Shown here one piece after another: positions 29,304 through 37,318 of a DNA stretch of 64,000 nt (position 1 is the first letter of the stretch; each line of letters opens with the position of its first letter). The notes beneath the pieces were generated by a model that worked only from the letters and a program-made list of their open reading frames with translations, ran no database searches and was not told the DNA's origin. This DNA comes from an uncultured Alistipes sp. (GTDB lineage: Bacteria; Bacteroidota; Bacteroidia; Bacteroidales; Rikenellaceae). A program made the position numbers and the translations under genes. The stretch is taken from the NCBI GenBank assembly GCA_910576555.1, contig CAJTIY010000004.1:124001-188000 (forward strand). Reading direction: 5' to 3'.

Positions 29304-31112
29304 TCAGAACACCAGCGACAGCTGTTTGCCGTCGGTGCCCTTGCGCAGCTGCAAGGTATAGGTCCCCTTCAGCCCCCTCGCCGCGATGCGCACCGCACCG
29401 CCGGCCGGCACCTCGCCCGCGGCGGACACCGTGCCGTCGACGGCCTTCAGCTCGTAGCTCGCCCCGGGCGTCGCCGCGAGGGCGAGTTCGCGCGTCGCGG
29501 CATCGAACGAGAGCCGCAACGACCTCTCCACCCCGGGCTCCTCCTCGCGGACGATAAGCTCCGCTACGGACTCCCCGCCGAGGCCCGAAGCCCACTGCCA
29601 GTCGGCGGAATAAGCCCCCTTGTACCGCATGCGGATCCGGTCGCCCGCCTCCATACGGCTGCGGATCACACACGGGATGCCATCCCACCCCATGCCGTAA
29701 TGGGTGTCGAGCCCCTTCAGCTCGATCGGCGCGCAGACATCCTCCCGGAACCGTCCCTCACGGTCGCAGAGCGACAGCACGACCTGCCCGTCGAAGGTCG
29801 CAAGGCCGAGATTCCATACGAATTTGAGGTCGACCGTGAAGGGCGCGCCCTGCCGGAAATCGGTCGTCGAGGCGGCCATTCCGTAATAGACTTTTCCATC
29901 GTCATTGCCCATGCCGACAACCAGCAGATCGGTGTATTTCGAGTCGCCCGACTCGTCCTTCTCGAGTCCGATTACGGCATCTTGGCCGAAGTCGAACCCA
30001 TCGCCCGAACCGCCGCCGGCCCCCACCCCCGCGGGATCGAGCGCCGAGAGCAGGAAGTAGCCGTCGTAGTGGCCGCCCCAGCCCCAATTGACGCTGAAGT
30101 AGTCGGTCGACGTATAGCCGTCGATCACGAACTGGTGCCCCTCGTTGTTGCCGTTCGCTCCGGCATAGAGCACCGGCCCGCGCAGGCGGATCTCGTCGCG
30201 GATCAGATCGTCCCACGCCGTGCCGTCGTACCAGTCGCGGTAACGGAGCGTCGCGCTCTTCGAGTAACCCATATATTCGAGCAGCCCGATCACGGCGACA
30301 TGCGTGTAGGCGGCCGTTCCGCCCCGTTCGCCGAGGTTGTAGGCCGCCTGCGACATGACTCCGAGGTCGTACATCAGCCGCGCCACCTGCGCATTCTGCG
30401 CTGCGCTCGACCGAGCGTCGTAATCGAGCGGCATGAGGTTCCAGTCGTAGACATGGCCCAGCGCATGGCCCGGCACGGTCGAACCCGTCGCCCGATTCAC
30501 ATAGGAGGGCAGCGTGCCGACGCCCCTCTCGGGCCAGCGGTGATAGCGCATGACGATCGCCAGCGCCGTGGGAACGCAACCCGTGACGGCTCTCGTACCG
30601 TCGATCCGGGGACAGAGGTCGTTGTAGGGCTCGTATTGGTTCCAGCGTGCCGTCTCCAGCTCGACGACGGGTGTCCCGATCGCCCGCACGGAGATGTCGT
30701 TCCATGCCGCCCGCACCGCCGGCGTGGCGGCGACGCCCGCCGCCCGGCCTCCCTCGATCTGGGCGCACAGCCCCGCGAACCAGTCCCGCAGGTTGGCCGG
30801 CATCCGCTCCGTCGCGAAACGCCCCTCGGCCGCATACCCCAGTACGGGCCGGGCGATGTCGTCGCCGGCGATGACGACGAATCCGCCCTCCGTCCGTTCG
30901 AAGACATAGAGGGCCGGATCGCCCGCCGCGCCGCGCGTCGCGTTCCCCTCGCCGGTCCACACCAGCCGAACCCCCTCCGCCGCGCCGCGCGTCGGGGTCC
31001 CCGCTCCGAAAAATCCCGCAGCCAGACGCTGCGCACGCTCCGCCGACACGGGGCCGGCGGCGAGCAGACCGGGCGCGAGCAGACCGCACAAAGCGAAAAT
31101 AAGTCGAATCAT
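29304..31112 (-). CDS. C10 family (streptopain/SpeB-like) cysteine peptidase with pro-domain
   Basis: 602 residues. Signal peptide MIRLIFALCGLLAPGLLAA. Residues ~22-120 form a Spi/pro-domain (YVFERTEGGFVVIAGDDIARPVLGYA). The C10 catalytic domain has Cys179 in TRAVTGCVPTALAIVMRYHRWP and His326 in NEGHQFVIDGY, with FSVNWGWGGHYDGYFLLSAL at its end. The remaining ~200 residues are beta-rich, ending in a Por-secretion-like sequence (GTYTLQLRKGTDGKQLSLVF) suggestive of a C-terminal sorting domain. Expected to be secreted and to cleave host or dietary proteins. The ATG at 31112 gives the signal peptide; the frame is open 68 codons further but past the promoter. Confidence 0.9.
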   Translation of the reverse strand: MIRLIFALCGLLAPGLLAAGPVSAERAQRLAAGFFGAGTPTRGAAEGVRLVWTGEGNATRGAAGDPALYVFERTEGGFVVIAGDDIARPVLGYAAEGRFATERMPANLRDWFAGLCAQIEGGRAAGVAATPAVRAAWNDISVRAIGTPVVELETARWNQYEPYNDLCPRIDGTRAVTGCVPTALAIVMRYHRWPERGVGTLPSYVNRATGSTVPGHALGHVYDWNLMPLDYDARSSAAQNAQVARLMYDLGVMSQAAYNLGERGGTAAYTHVAVIGLLEYMGYSKSATLRYRDWYDGTAWDDLIRDEIRLRGPVLYAGANGNNEGHQFVIDGYTSTDYFSVNWGWGGHYDGYFLLSALDPAGVGAGGGSGDGFDFGQDAVIGLEKDESGDSKYTDLLVVGMGNDDGKVYYGMAASTTDFRQGAPFTVDLKFVWNLGLATFDGQVVLSLCDREGRFREDVCAPIELKGLDTHYGMGWDGIPCVIRSRMEAGDRIRMRYKGAYSADWQWASGLGGESVAELIVREEEPGVERSLRLSFDAATRELALAATPGASYELKAVDGTVSAAGEVPAGGAVRIAARGLKGTYTLQLRKGTDGKQLSLVF

Positions 31113-31136
31113 AAGCTCCCTGATTATCACTACGGA

Positions 31137-31144
31137 CAAATATA
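31137..31144 (-). promoter_or_regulatory. Promoter of the C10 peptidase operon
   Basis: TATATTTG on the minus strand, 24 bases before the ATG at 31112. Confidence 0.55.
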
Positions 31145-31265
31145 GGTAAAATAAAGACATCTTCGACTCCCGGCCGCCCCCGATGAGGCCGTTCCGAAGA
31201 CTTTTTTCCGCGGCGCCGCGGCCCAAATAAGTATAAATGCGTATCCCCGGCCGGCAAAAAACGGC

Positions 31266-31273
31266 TAATTTTG
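31266..31273 (+). promoter_or_regulatory. Promoter of the oxoamine synthase gene
   Basis: TAATTTTG, 72 bases before the ATG at 31346, divergent from the C10 peptidase promoter. Confidence 0.45.
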
Positions 31274-31345
31274 AACGATAAAAGGCCTTCCATACCCTTT
31301 TATTCCCTTCGGACACGAAGCAAACTCAATAATTAAAAGCATATT

Positions 31346-32617
31346 ATGGTTGATATTTTCGAACGCCTCGAGAAAAATGCGGGCGGCCCCATCGGTCAGT
31401 ACATGTCGTACGCCCACGGATATTTCGCATTCCCGAAACTGGAGGGCGAGATCGGCCCCCACATGGTGTTCCGCGGCAAAAAGATGCTCAACTGGAGCCT
31501 GAACAACTACCTCGGTCTGGCCAACCACCCCGAGGTGCGCAAGGCCGACGCCGAAGGCGCCGCCGAGTTCGGCATGGCGGCCCCGATGGGCGCCCGCATG
31601 ATGAGCGGCCAGACCGTCTACCACGAGCGGCTCGAGCGCGAGCTGGCCGAGTTCGTGGGCAAGGAGGACGCCTTCCTGCTCAACTTCGGCTATCAGGGCA
31701 TGCTCTCGATCATCGACTGCCTGCTCACGCCGCGCGACGTGGTGGTCTACGACGCCGAGGCTCACGCCTGCATCATCGACGGTCTGCGCATGCACAAGGG
31801 CAAGCGCTTCGTCTTCGGCCACAACGATATGGCCTCGCTGCGCCTGCAGCTGCAGCACGCCACCGACCTCGCCGAGGAGCAGAAGGGCGGCGTGCTGGTG
31901 ATCACCGAGGGCGTCTTCGGCATGAAGGGCGATCTGGGCAAGCTCGACGAGATCGTGGCCCTGAAGAAGGAGTTCTCCTTCCGCCTGCTCGTCGACGACG
32001 CGCACGGCTTCGGCACGATGGGCCCCGAGGGTCGCGGTACGGCCGCCCACTTCGGCGTGGCCGACGGGGTCGACGTGCTGTTCAACACCTTCGCCAAGTC
32101 GATGGCCGGCATCGGCGCCTTCGTGAGCGGTCCCCGCTGGCTCATCAACCTCTTCCGCTACAACATGCGCTCGCAGCTCTACGCCAAGTCGCTCCCGATG
32201 CCGATGGTGATCGGCGCGCTGAAGCGTCTGGAGCTCATCCGCAACCACCCCGAATACCAGCAGAAGCTCTGGGAGATCGTCCGCGCGCTGCAGGGCGGCC
32301 TGAAGGAGAACGGCTTCGACATCGGCGTCACGAACTCGCCCGTCACCCCGGTCTTCATGAAGGGCGGCATCCCCGAGGCCACGAACCTGATCGTCGACCT
32401 GCGCGAGAACCACGGCGTCTTCTGCTCGATCGTGGTCTACCCGGTGATCCCGAAGGGCGAGATCATCCTGCGCGTGATCCCCACCGCGGCCCACACCATC
32501 GAGGACGTGAACTACACGCTGGAGGCGTTCAAGTCGGTACGCGACAAGCTCGAAAGCGGCTACTACGCGTCGCTGCCCATCCCCGAGCGCGCCGACGAGG
32601 GTTTCAGCGTCCGCTGA
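31346..32617 (+). CDS. Alpha-oxoamine synthase family PLP enzyme (candidate cysteate/serine acyltransferase of sulfono- or sphingolipid synthesis)
   Basis: 423 residues, fold-type I PLP enzyme of the KBL/SPT/BioF group that condenses an amino acid with an acyl thioester. WSLNNYLGLANHPEVRKAD, GARMMSGQTVYHERLERELA, His140 (DAEAHACIIDGLR, stacks on PLP), LLVDDAHGFGTMGPEGRGTAAHFG and the PLP Lys251 in NTFAKSMAGIGAFVSG are all visible. It is clearly distinct from Bacteroides-type serine palmitoyltransferase and resembles the Bacteroidota enzymes linked to sulfonolipid (capnoid) synthesis; Alistipes is known to make these lipids with a cysteate acyl-ACP transferase. The precise substrate is inferred. 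Heavy use of preferred codons suggests strong expression. Own promoter and terminator. Confidence 0.85.
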   Translation: MVDIFERLEKNAGGPIGQYMSYAHGYFAFPKLEGEIGPHMVFRGKKMLNWSLNNYLGLANHPEVRKADAEGAAEFGMAAPMGARMMSGQTVYHERLERELAEFVGKEDAFLLNFGYQGMLSIIDCLLTPRDVVVYDAEAHACIIDGLRMHKGKRFVFGHNDMASLRLQLQHATDLAEEQKGGVLVITEGVFGMKGDLGKLDEIVALKKEFSFRLLVDDAHGFGTMGPEGRGTAAHFGVADGVDVLFNTFAKSMAGIGAFVSGPRWLINLFRYNMRSQLYAKSLPMPMVIGALKRLELIRNHPEYQQKLWEIVRALQGGLKENGFDIGVTNSPVTPVFMKGGIPEATNLIVDLRENHGVFCSIVVYPVIPKGEIILRVIPTAAHTIEDVNYTLEAFKSVRDKLESGYYASLPIPERADEGFSVR

Positions 32618-32641
32618 TCGCTCCGCGATGCGACGAAAGAG

Positions 32642-32671
32642 TCCCGGAAGTTTCGGCTTCCGGGATTTTTT
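32642..32671 (+). terminator. Terminator of the oxoamine synthase gene
   Basis: TCCCGGAAG / CTTCCGGGA around a TTTCGG loop, followed by six T. Confidence 0.85.
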
Positions 32672-32716
32672 CTTCGATTTCGGGTTCCGAAATTTTGCAG
32701 AATCGAATTTTCGCCT

Positions 32717-32724
32717 TATATTTG
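32717..32724 (+). promoter_or_regulatory. Promoter of tRNA-Gly
   Basis: TTG (32695-32697), 19 bases, then TATATTTG; 63 bases before the tRNA 5' end. Confidence 0.6.
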
Positions 32725-32786
32725 CAGTCCCGAAACGAACATCGCCGGCCTGCAACAAGCGGCACCCGACGACCGGTTCGGCACCT

Positions 32787-32862
32787 GCGGAAATAGCTCA
32801 GTTGGTAGAGCACAACCTTGCCAAGGTTGGGGTCGCGAGTTCGAGTCTCGTTTTCCGCTCCA
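32787..32862 (+). tRNA. tRNA-Gly (anticodon GCC)
   Basis: 76 bases including an encoded CCA. Acceptor stem GCGGAAA/TTTCCGC, D-arm AGCTCAGTTGGTAGAGC, anticodon arm CAACC-TTGCCAA-GGTTG with GCC, and T-arm GCGAG-TTCGAGT-CTCGT all fold normally. Its 3' end (from 32846) is the integration site of the mobile element to its right and is duplicated at 41824. Confidence 0.96.
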
Positions 32863-32919
32863 AAACAGGAGGATTGAGAAATCAATCCTCTTTTCTTTTG
32901 TCGGTCGGCGAGTCGCGGC
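32846..32919 (+). repeat. attL: left direct repeat of the mobile element (tRNA-Gly 3' end + terminator)
   Basis: 74 bp repeated at 41824-41896. The core TCTCGTTTTCCGCTC is identical in both. Identity then continues through AAAACAGGAGGAT and, after a diverged hairpin loop, through a ~30-base stretch (start CTCTTTTCTTTTGTCGG, end GAGTCGCGGC). The left copy retains the whole tRNA. Confidence 0.88.
32869..32900 (+). terminator. Terminator of tRNA-Gly within attL
   Basis: GAGGATTGA (32869-32877) / TCAATCCTC (32882-32890), then CTTTTCTTTT. The stem in attR differs by compensating changes. Confidence 0.8.
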
Positions 32920-33130
32920 GTTATCGCCTTTTAGCATGATAACGATCTGTTAACCGAACTTCTACTCTGTCTTGCAATAATCTTCAGCTTGATAAAGAAC
33001 CCGATACAAAGATAAATATTTTTATCTTATTTGCATATCATATTCTTTTACGTGGTTTTTATTTGAGGCATGTCGTTATTCGATTTCTAAAACAAAATAG
33101 CCAAGCGATTTTTAGATTCGTTATAATAAT

Positions 33131-33138
33131 TATCTTTG
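33131..33138 (+). promoter_or_regulatory. Promoter of the island helicase gene
   Basis: TATCTTTG, 25 bases before the ATG at 33163, preceded by AT-rich sequence (32920-33130) that holds no gene. Confidence 0.55.
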
Positions 33139-33162
33139 TAGGACAAACAGTTGTTGAGAGAG

Positions 33163-36100
33163 ATGGGGATAGTGAAATTCGTAAAAAATATAGGCCGGTC
33201 TAAAACGCCGACCTATAAAGCTGCGCCAAATATAGATTCTGCAAATTGCCCGGCAGAGTATATCAGAACGCTGTCTTTCAACGAAGCGTTCAAGGCACTG
33301 TTATCTCAAGACAAATTCATAGCCCGAAGCGATTACAAACACCTCGTAGAACAATACCGCAATTTATCGGAATCATACGCAACACTCGCACGATCAAATA
33401 TACTGAACGAGTATGTCGCCAAGCACCATCTCAACATCGAAGTTATAAACTGTTTCCGAACAAGATTCGATGAAATTGCAGACCTTGCAGCGGAATCGGC
33501 AACAATCCGAAAACACAACGACGCTTATATTTCGCGTCATATCGAATCGGAGAAGCTCTATCTCGATAACATCCTCAAGGCGTGCGATCCAGCCATATCG
33601 CTCGACCGAGAACAGCGCGAAGTCGTGCTTTCGGAAGAGGACCATACGTTGGTCATCGCAGGAGCCGGAGCAGGTAAAACGACTACGGTAGCGGCCAAAG
33701 TGCGGTATCTTGTAGAAAAAAGAGGCATTGCCCCATCTCAGATTTTGGTTATATCCTTTACCAATAAGGCCGTCGAGGAGCTTCGGGGACGCATAAACGG
33801 CAATTTGGGAATACCTTGTCCCATCAGTACGTTTCACTCTATCGGTTATACGATTTTGCGACAAGGCGAGGATGAGCGCAAAAAGATTGTCGAGGGCGGA
33901 TATATGTACACGGTAATCAATAATTATCTGAAATCGTCCGTGCTGGGTAATCCGGAGGTCGTAGACAAATTGATTCTATTCTTCGGCTCCTATTTTACCG
34001 CACCCTATGAAGGTGAAAAACTCAACGAATATTTCCAATTTGTCGCCAAAGCGGACTGTTCGACCCTGAAAGACAATCTGCGCGAATATGTGCAACGAAT
34101 CGTCGATCGCAAGACCCTGAAAACGCAGACGTTGAACAATGAAATTCTGCGGTCGATGGAAGAGGTGCGTATCGCAAACTTTCTATATATGTATCAGATA
34201 GAATACGAGTACGAGTCGATATACCAGTATCCTATCCTCGATGCGAACAAGCCCTATACGCCCGACTTCCGCATAAAACAAGGCGACAAGATTTCGTATG
34301 TCGAACATTTCGGGATAACCGAAGATCACAGAAGTGATCGTTATACGCAAGAGGAGTTGGAGAAATATGTTTCTCGAATCGACGACAAAAAGCAGGTGCA
34401 CGCGAAGCACAAGACCGATTTGATATATACCTACTCTCAATATGCCGACGGTCGGGATTATCTGCTTCATCTGCGCGAACAGCTTATTGCGCGCGGTTAT
34501 GAACTGAACAAACGCTCGACGGCGGAAGTCTATAAAAAGCTGATCGAAACGGAGGAGAGCAAATACATTACACGGCTGACCTTTTTGATCTGCACCTTTA
34601 TCAATAACTTCAAGACGCAGGGCTACGGATTGGAGAAATTCGCAGAGTTCAAGGCTGCGAACAAAAATGTCCGCACCAAACTCTTTCTCGACATCTGCAA
34701 AGTATGCTTTTATGAATACCAAAAGGTGTTGGAGGAGCAACATTGCATCGACTTTCAAGATATGATCAACGAGTCGGCCGAGTTGATTCGCCAAAAGCGC
34801 ATCGACAAGGAACAACTCGATTACAAATATATCATCGTAGACGAATATCAGGATATTTCACGTCAACGTTATAACTTAATCAAAGAGTTGTCGCAGTTGT
34901 GCAACGCCAAAATCATGGCCGTAGGCGACGACTGGCAATCTATCTATGCTTTCAGCGGCTCAATTCTGCCGCTGTTTACCCGCTTCTGCGAAGCTGTCGG
35001 TTATGGGCAGGAGTTGAAAATCACACGCACTTACCGCAATGCACAAGAGATAATCGACATTGCCGGAACATTCGTACAGAAAAATTCGGCGCAAATCAAA
35101 AAGGACCTCGTCTCTCCGAAACGAATTACCAATCCGGTTATCATTTACCCGTATCCCGAAACGTTCGACAAAGGGAAAGAACGGCCGGAAGGCGGCAAAT
35201 ATCATTATCTTGGAATTGCCGTAAACAAAGCTATCGAAGAAATATTGGAGTATAATGCAGCCGAAAGAAAATCCCGAATCGCATCTATTCTTTTGATCGG
35301 TCGTTACGGGTTCGACGCAAGGAATCTGTGCTATTCCAAACAATTCAACTACGACGAGAAAACAGGGAAAGTTTACTCGGTAAAATATGGGAACAAAATC
35401 AAACTCCAGTTTCTGACGGCCCACAGCTCGAAAGGGTTGAGTGCCGATAATGTGATTATCATCAATGCAAAGGATGAAATCTATGGTTTCCCGTCGAAAG
35501 TAGACGACGACCCGGTGCTGAATTTGGTCGTGTCGAACGATACCTCGTATAACTATGCCGAAGAGCGGCGGTTGTTTTATGTGGCGCTTACCCGAACCAA
35601 GAATCGGGTATTTATCGTTACTCCCGAAAAACGCCCCTCGGAGTTTATCAAAGAATTGTTGAGTGATCCGAAAAGCTATCCCAATGTTACGCTGCAAGGA
35701 GAGCTGAAAACCAACCTCGCCATCTCGAATGTCGTGAAAGATCGTTGCCCGATATGCGGCTATCCGATGCAATTTCGGTGGAATAAAAATTACGGATTAA
35801 GACTATGGATTTGCACCAACGATCAGGAAATCTGCGGATTTATGACCAACGACAAGCGCGGCGGTGAGCTATCCATTCAGAAATGCGACTGGTGCAAGGA
35901 CGGGTATTTGGTTGTTAAGAAAGGTCGGACGGAATATATTTTAGGATGTACGAATTATAAGCCGGACAAATCAGGATGTGGCCGACTACTCAGTCAGGAG
36001 CATTATCGAGCATGGAGAAAGGATGACTTCGGCGTGGAAGATCCGTCGAAAGATAAACCTGCTTACTTCTGTATTCCTGAATGTTCCGCAGCGAATCCGC

Positions 36101-36450
36101 AAGCCCCCGAAATGATTCCGGTGAAAACGAATACCATAAGAAAAAGTGCTGCGGTACATACCATCCGGATGATCGAGAAAGACGGGTTCAAAGTGATTGT
36201 AGATGCGAATGGCGATATGCTTACCGATATGGAATTGCTCGCCAAGTTGCGCACCCTTAGGCAGGCCTTCGCGCAGGAAACCGGAGTGTCACCCTCTAGG
36301 ATCATGTACGATTCCGTATTGGTGCTCTTAGCGACGGACAGGCCGATGACCCGCGAAGAGTTTATCGATATAAAAGGAATCACTATCAGTACATATATGC
36401 GATTCGGCAAACGATTCATTGCTGAAATCAAGAAACACGTCGAATCCTAA
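33163..36450 (+). CDS. UvrD/Rep-type helicase with nuclease-like insert, zinc ribbons and HRDC domain
   Basis: 1095 residues. The SF1A helicase motifs are complete: Walker A VIAGAGAGKTTTVAAK (~167-174), SFTNKAVEELRGR (Ia), IVDEYQDISRQRYNLIKEL (II), VGDDWQSIYAFSGS (III), LKITRTYRNAQEI (IV), LTAHSSKGLSADNVIIINA (V) and YVALTRTKNRVFIVTP (VI). Between Ia and II, at about residues 360-385, YTPDFRIKQGDKISYVEHFGI resembles a PD-(D/E)XK nuclease core. The C-terminus has two four-Cys zinc ribbons, CPICGYPMQFRW...CTNDQEICGF (~862) and CDWCKDGY...CTNYKPDKSGCG (~908-945), and an HRDC domain (~1016-1090). The ATG at 33163 was preferred to an in-frame TTG at 33151. Cargo of the island; a DNA-damage or antiphage role is inferred, not shown. 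Confidence 0.88.
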   Translation: MGIVKFVKNIGRSKTPTYKAAPNIDSANCPAEYIRTLSFNEAFKALLSQDKFIARSDYKHLVEQYRNLSESYATLARSNILNEYVAKHHLNIEVINCFRTRFDEIADLAAESATIRKHNDAYISRHIESEKLYLDNILKACDPAISLDREQREVVLSEEDHTLVIAGAGAGKTTTVAAKVRYLVEKRGIAPSQILVISFTNKAVEELRGRINGNLGIPCPISTFHSIGYTILRQGEDERKKIVEGGYMYTVINNYLKSSVLGNPEVVDKLILFFGSYFTAPYEGEKLNEYFQFVAKADCSTLKDNLREYVQRIVDRKTLKTQTLNNEILRSMEEVRIANFLYMYQIEYEYESIYQYPILDANKPYTPDFRIKQGDKISYVEHFGITEDHRSDRYTQEELEKYVSRIDDKKQVHAKHKTDLIYTYSQYADGRDYLLHLREQLIARGYELNKRSTAEVYKKLIETEESKYITRLTFLICTFINNFKTQGYGLEKFAEFKAANKNVRTKLFLDICKVCFYEYQKVLEEQHCIDFQDMINESAELIRQKRIDKEQLDYKYIIVDEYQDISRQRYNLIKELSQLCNAKIMAVGDDWQSIYAFSGSILPLFTRFCEAVGYGQELKITRTYRNAQEIIDIAGTFVQKNSAQIKKDLVSPKRITNPVIIYPYPETFDKGKERPEGGKYHYLGIAVNKAIEEILEYNAAERKSRIASILLIGRYGFDARNLCYSKQFNYDEKTGKVYSVKYGNKIKLQFLTAHSSKGLSADNVIIINAKDEIYGFPSKVDDDPVLNLVVSNDTSYNYAEERRLFYVALTRTKNRVFIVTPEKRPSEFIKELLSDPKSYPNVTLQGELKTNLAISNVVKDRCPICGYPMQFRWNKNYGLRLWICTNDQEICGFMTNDKRGGELSIQKCDWCKDGYLVVKKGRTEYILGCTNYKPDKSGCGRLLSQEHYRAWRKDDFGVEDPSKDKPAYFCIPECSAANPQAPEMIPVKTNTIRKSAAVHTIRMIEKDGFKVIVDANGDMLTDMELLAKLRTLRQAFAQETGVSPSRIMYDSVLVLLATDRPMTREEFIDIKGITISTYMRFGKRFIAEIKKHVES

Positions 36451-36456
36451 TTGCAG

Positions 36457-36486
36457 AAAAAGCGGAGTGTTTACACTCCGCTTTTT
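36457..36486. terminator. Bidirectional terminator between helicase and HEPN cassette
   Basis: AAAAAGCGGAGTGT paired with ACACTCCGCTTTTT, perfect stem, between convergent genes. Confidence 0.85.
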
Positions 36487-36495
36487 CTTATAACG

Positions 36496-36672
36496 CTACA
36501 AATCATCCATTGCGGCCGACCGGAACGTATCCGTATTTATTTTATTGTAATATTTGAGCAGAACAAAGTACTGTCCGTAATTTCCTTTCTGCAACGATAG
36601 CTGAATATCTCCTTTCGCTGTCTCAAAGGTGTATACATAATACAGCCAGTTCAAGCATCTTAGTTTACGCAT
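36496..36672 (-). CDS. Small unknown protein after the HEPN gene
   Basis: 58 residues from the ATG at 36672, or 62 from 36684. The predicted chain MRKLRCLNWLYYVYTFETAK then GDIQLSLQKGNYGQYFVLLKYY is Tyr/aromatic-rich and has protein-like codon usage matching the other cargo genes. Both possible starts overlap the end of the HEPN gene (stop at 36665-36667), so it would be the third gene of a DUF262-HEPN-small ORF unit and is followed by the shared terminator. It could instead be the tail of a truncated gene. Not recognised. Confidence 0.4.
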   Translation of the reverse strand: MRKLRCLNWLYYVYTFETAKGDIQLSLQKGNYGQYFVLLKYYNKINTDTFRSAAMDDL

Positions 36673-37318
36673 TATATGAGACATTAGGCTGCTTAAAACT
36701 CTCTGTGGCTATCATATTCTGAAGCAAAGTTTTGAATTCGGCCATCATCGAAATTGAGATATCAGCAACCTCTATTCCATATTTCTTATCTAAGGAATCA
36801 TTTTCGCCATGGGCCATTTTGTTTCTACGACCAAGCATAATCTCATCTATTTGTTTTTCTTTTAATGATAAACCGGATATATCAATGCCAATATTAGTGC
36901 TTATAACTTCTAGAACTTCAAAATTCAGATTACTTTTAGGATCACACATTGCTTCGCTTTGATAGCGTAACTTATAATGTTTATCAGTGAGAATTTCATA
37001 TATTATACGAGTAGACTCTGCCCGGCCTTTATTGTTTAACGCATAATTAAGCGATGAGGCTACTAATGCCGGATGTGTCTGTGATTGGTCAAGACCTAAA
37101 CGTGAAAGGTAATCCAAGAAATATCTTGTAGAGTGCTTGACAAAACCCTCCCAATGTGAATACGATAGCATAACTAGAGAGCGAATCATGGGAGATAACC
37201 GTTTATTTGTGTCATTCATAGATTGTATTTCTGTCTTCATACATACAATCTCATGAAATCGCCAAGTATAATCATCGTCAATACTATCTTGCAACTCGCT
37301 TATACACCTAATCTTCAT
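36665..37318 (-). CDS. HEPN domain ribonuclease-like protein (MAE_28990/MAE_18760 type)
   Basis: 217 residues, all-helical by composition. The decisive feature is GRRNKMAHGE: Arg165-x4-His170, the R-x4-6-H motif of catalytically active HEPN RNases. The upstream block MLSYSHWEGFVKHSTRYFLDYLS (~50-71) fits MAE_28990/MAE_18760-like HEPN proteins, which to my knowledge often sit next to DUF262 genes. The family is predicted to cleave RNA in toxin or antiphage systems. The start at 37318 overlaps the DUF262 stop by 11 bases, suggesting translational coupling; an upstream in-frame ATG at 37393 would overlap far more. Regulation probably comes from the DUF262 promoter. Confidence 0.82.
   Translation of the reverse strand: MKIRCISELQDSIDDDYTWRFHEIVCMKTEIQSMNDTNKRLSPMIRSLVMLSYSHWEGFVKHSTRYFLDYLSRLGLDQSQTHPALVASSLNYALNNKGRAESTRIIYEILTDKHYKLRYQSEAMCDPKSNLNFEVLEVISTNIGIDISGLSLKEKQIDEIMLGRRNKMAHGENDSLDKKYGIEVADISISMMAEFKTLLQNMIATESFKQPNVSYNA

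Noticed and set aside
33151..33162. TTG start four codons upstream of the helicase ATG
   Set aside because: ATG at 33163 is close by and needs no unusual start.
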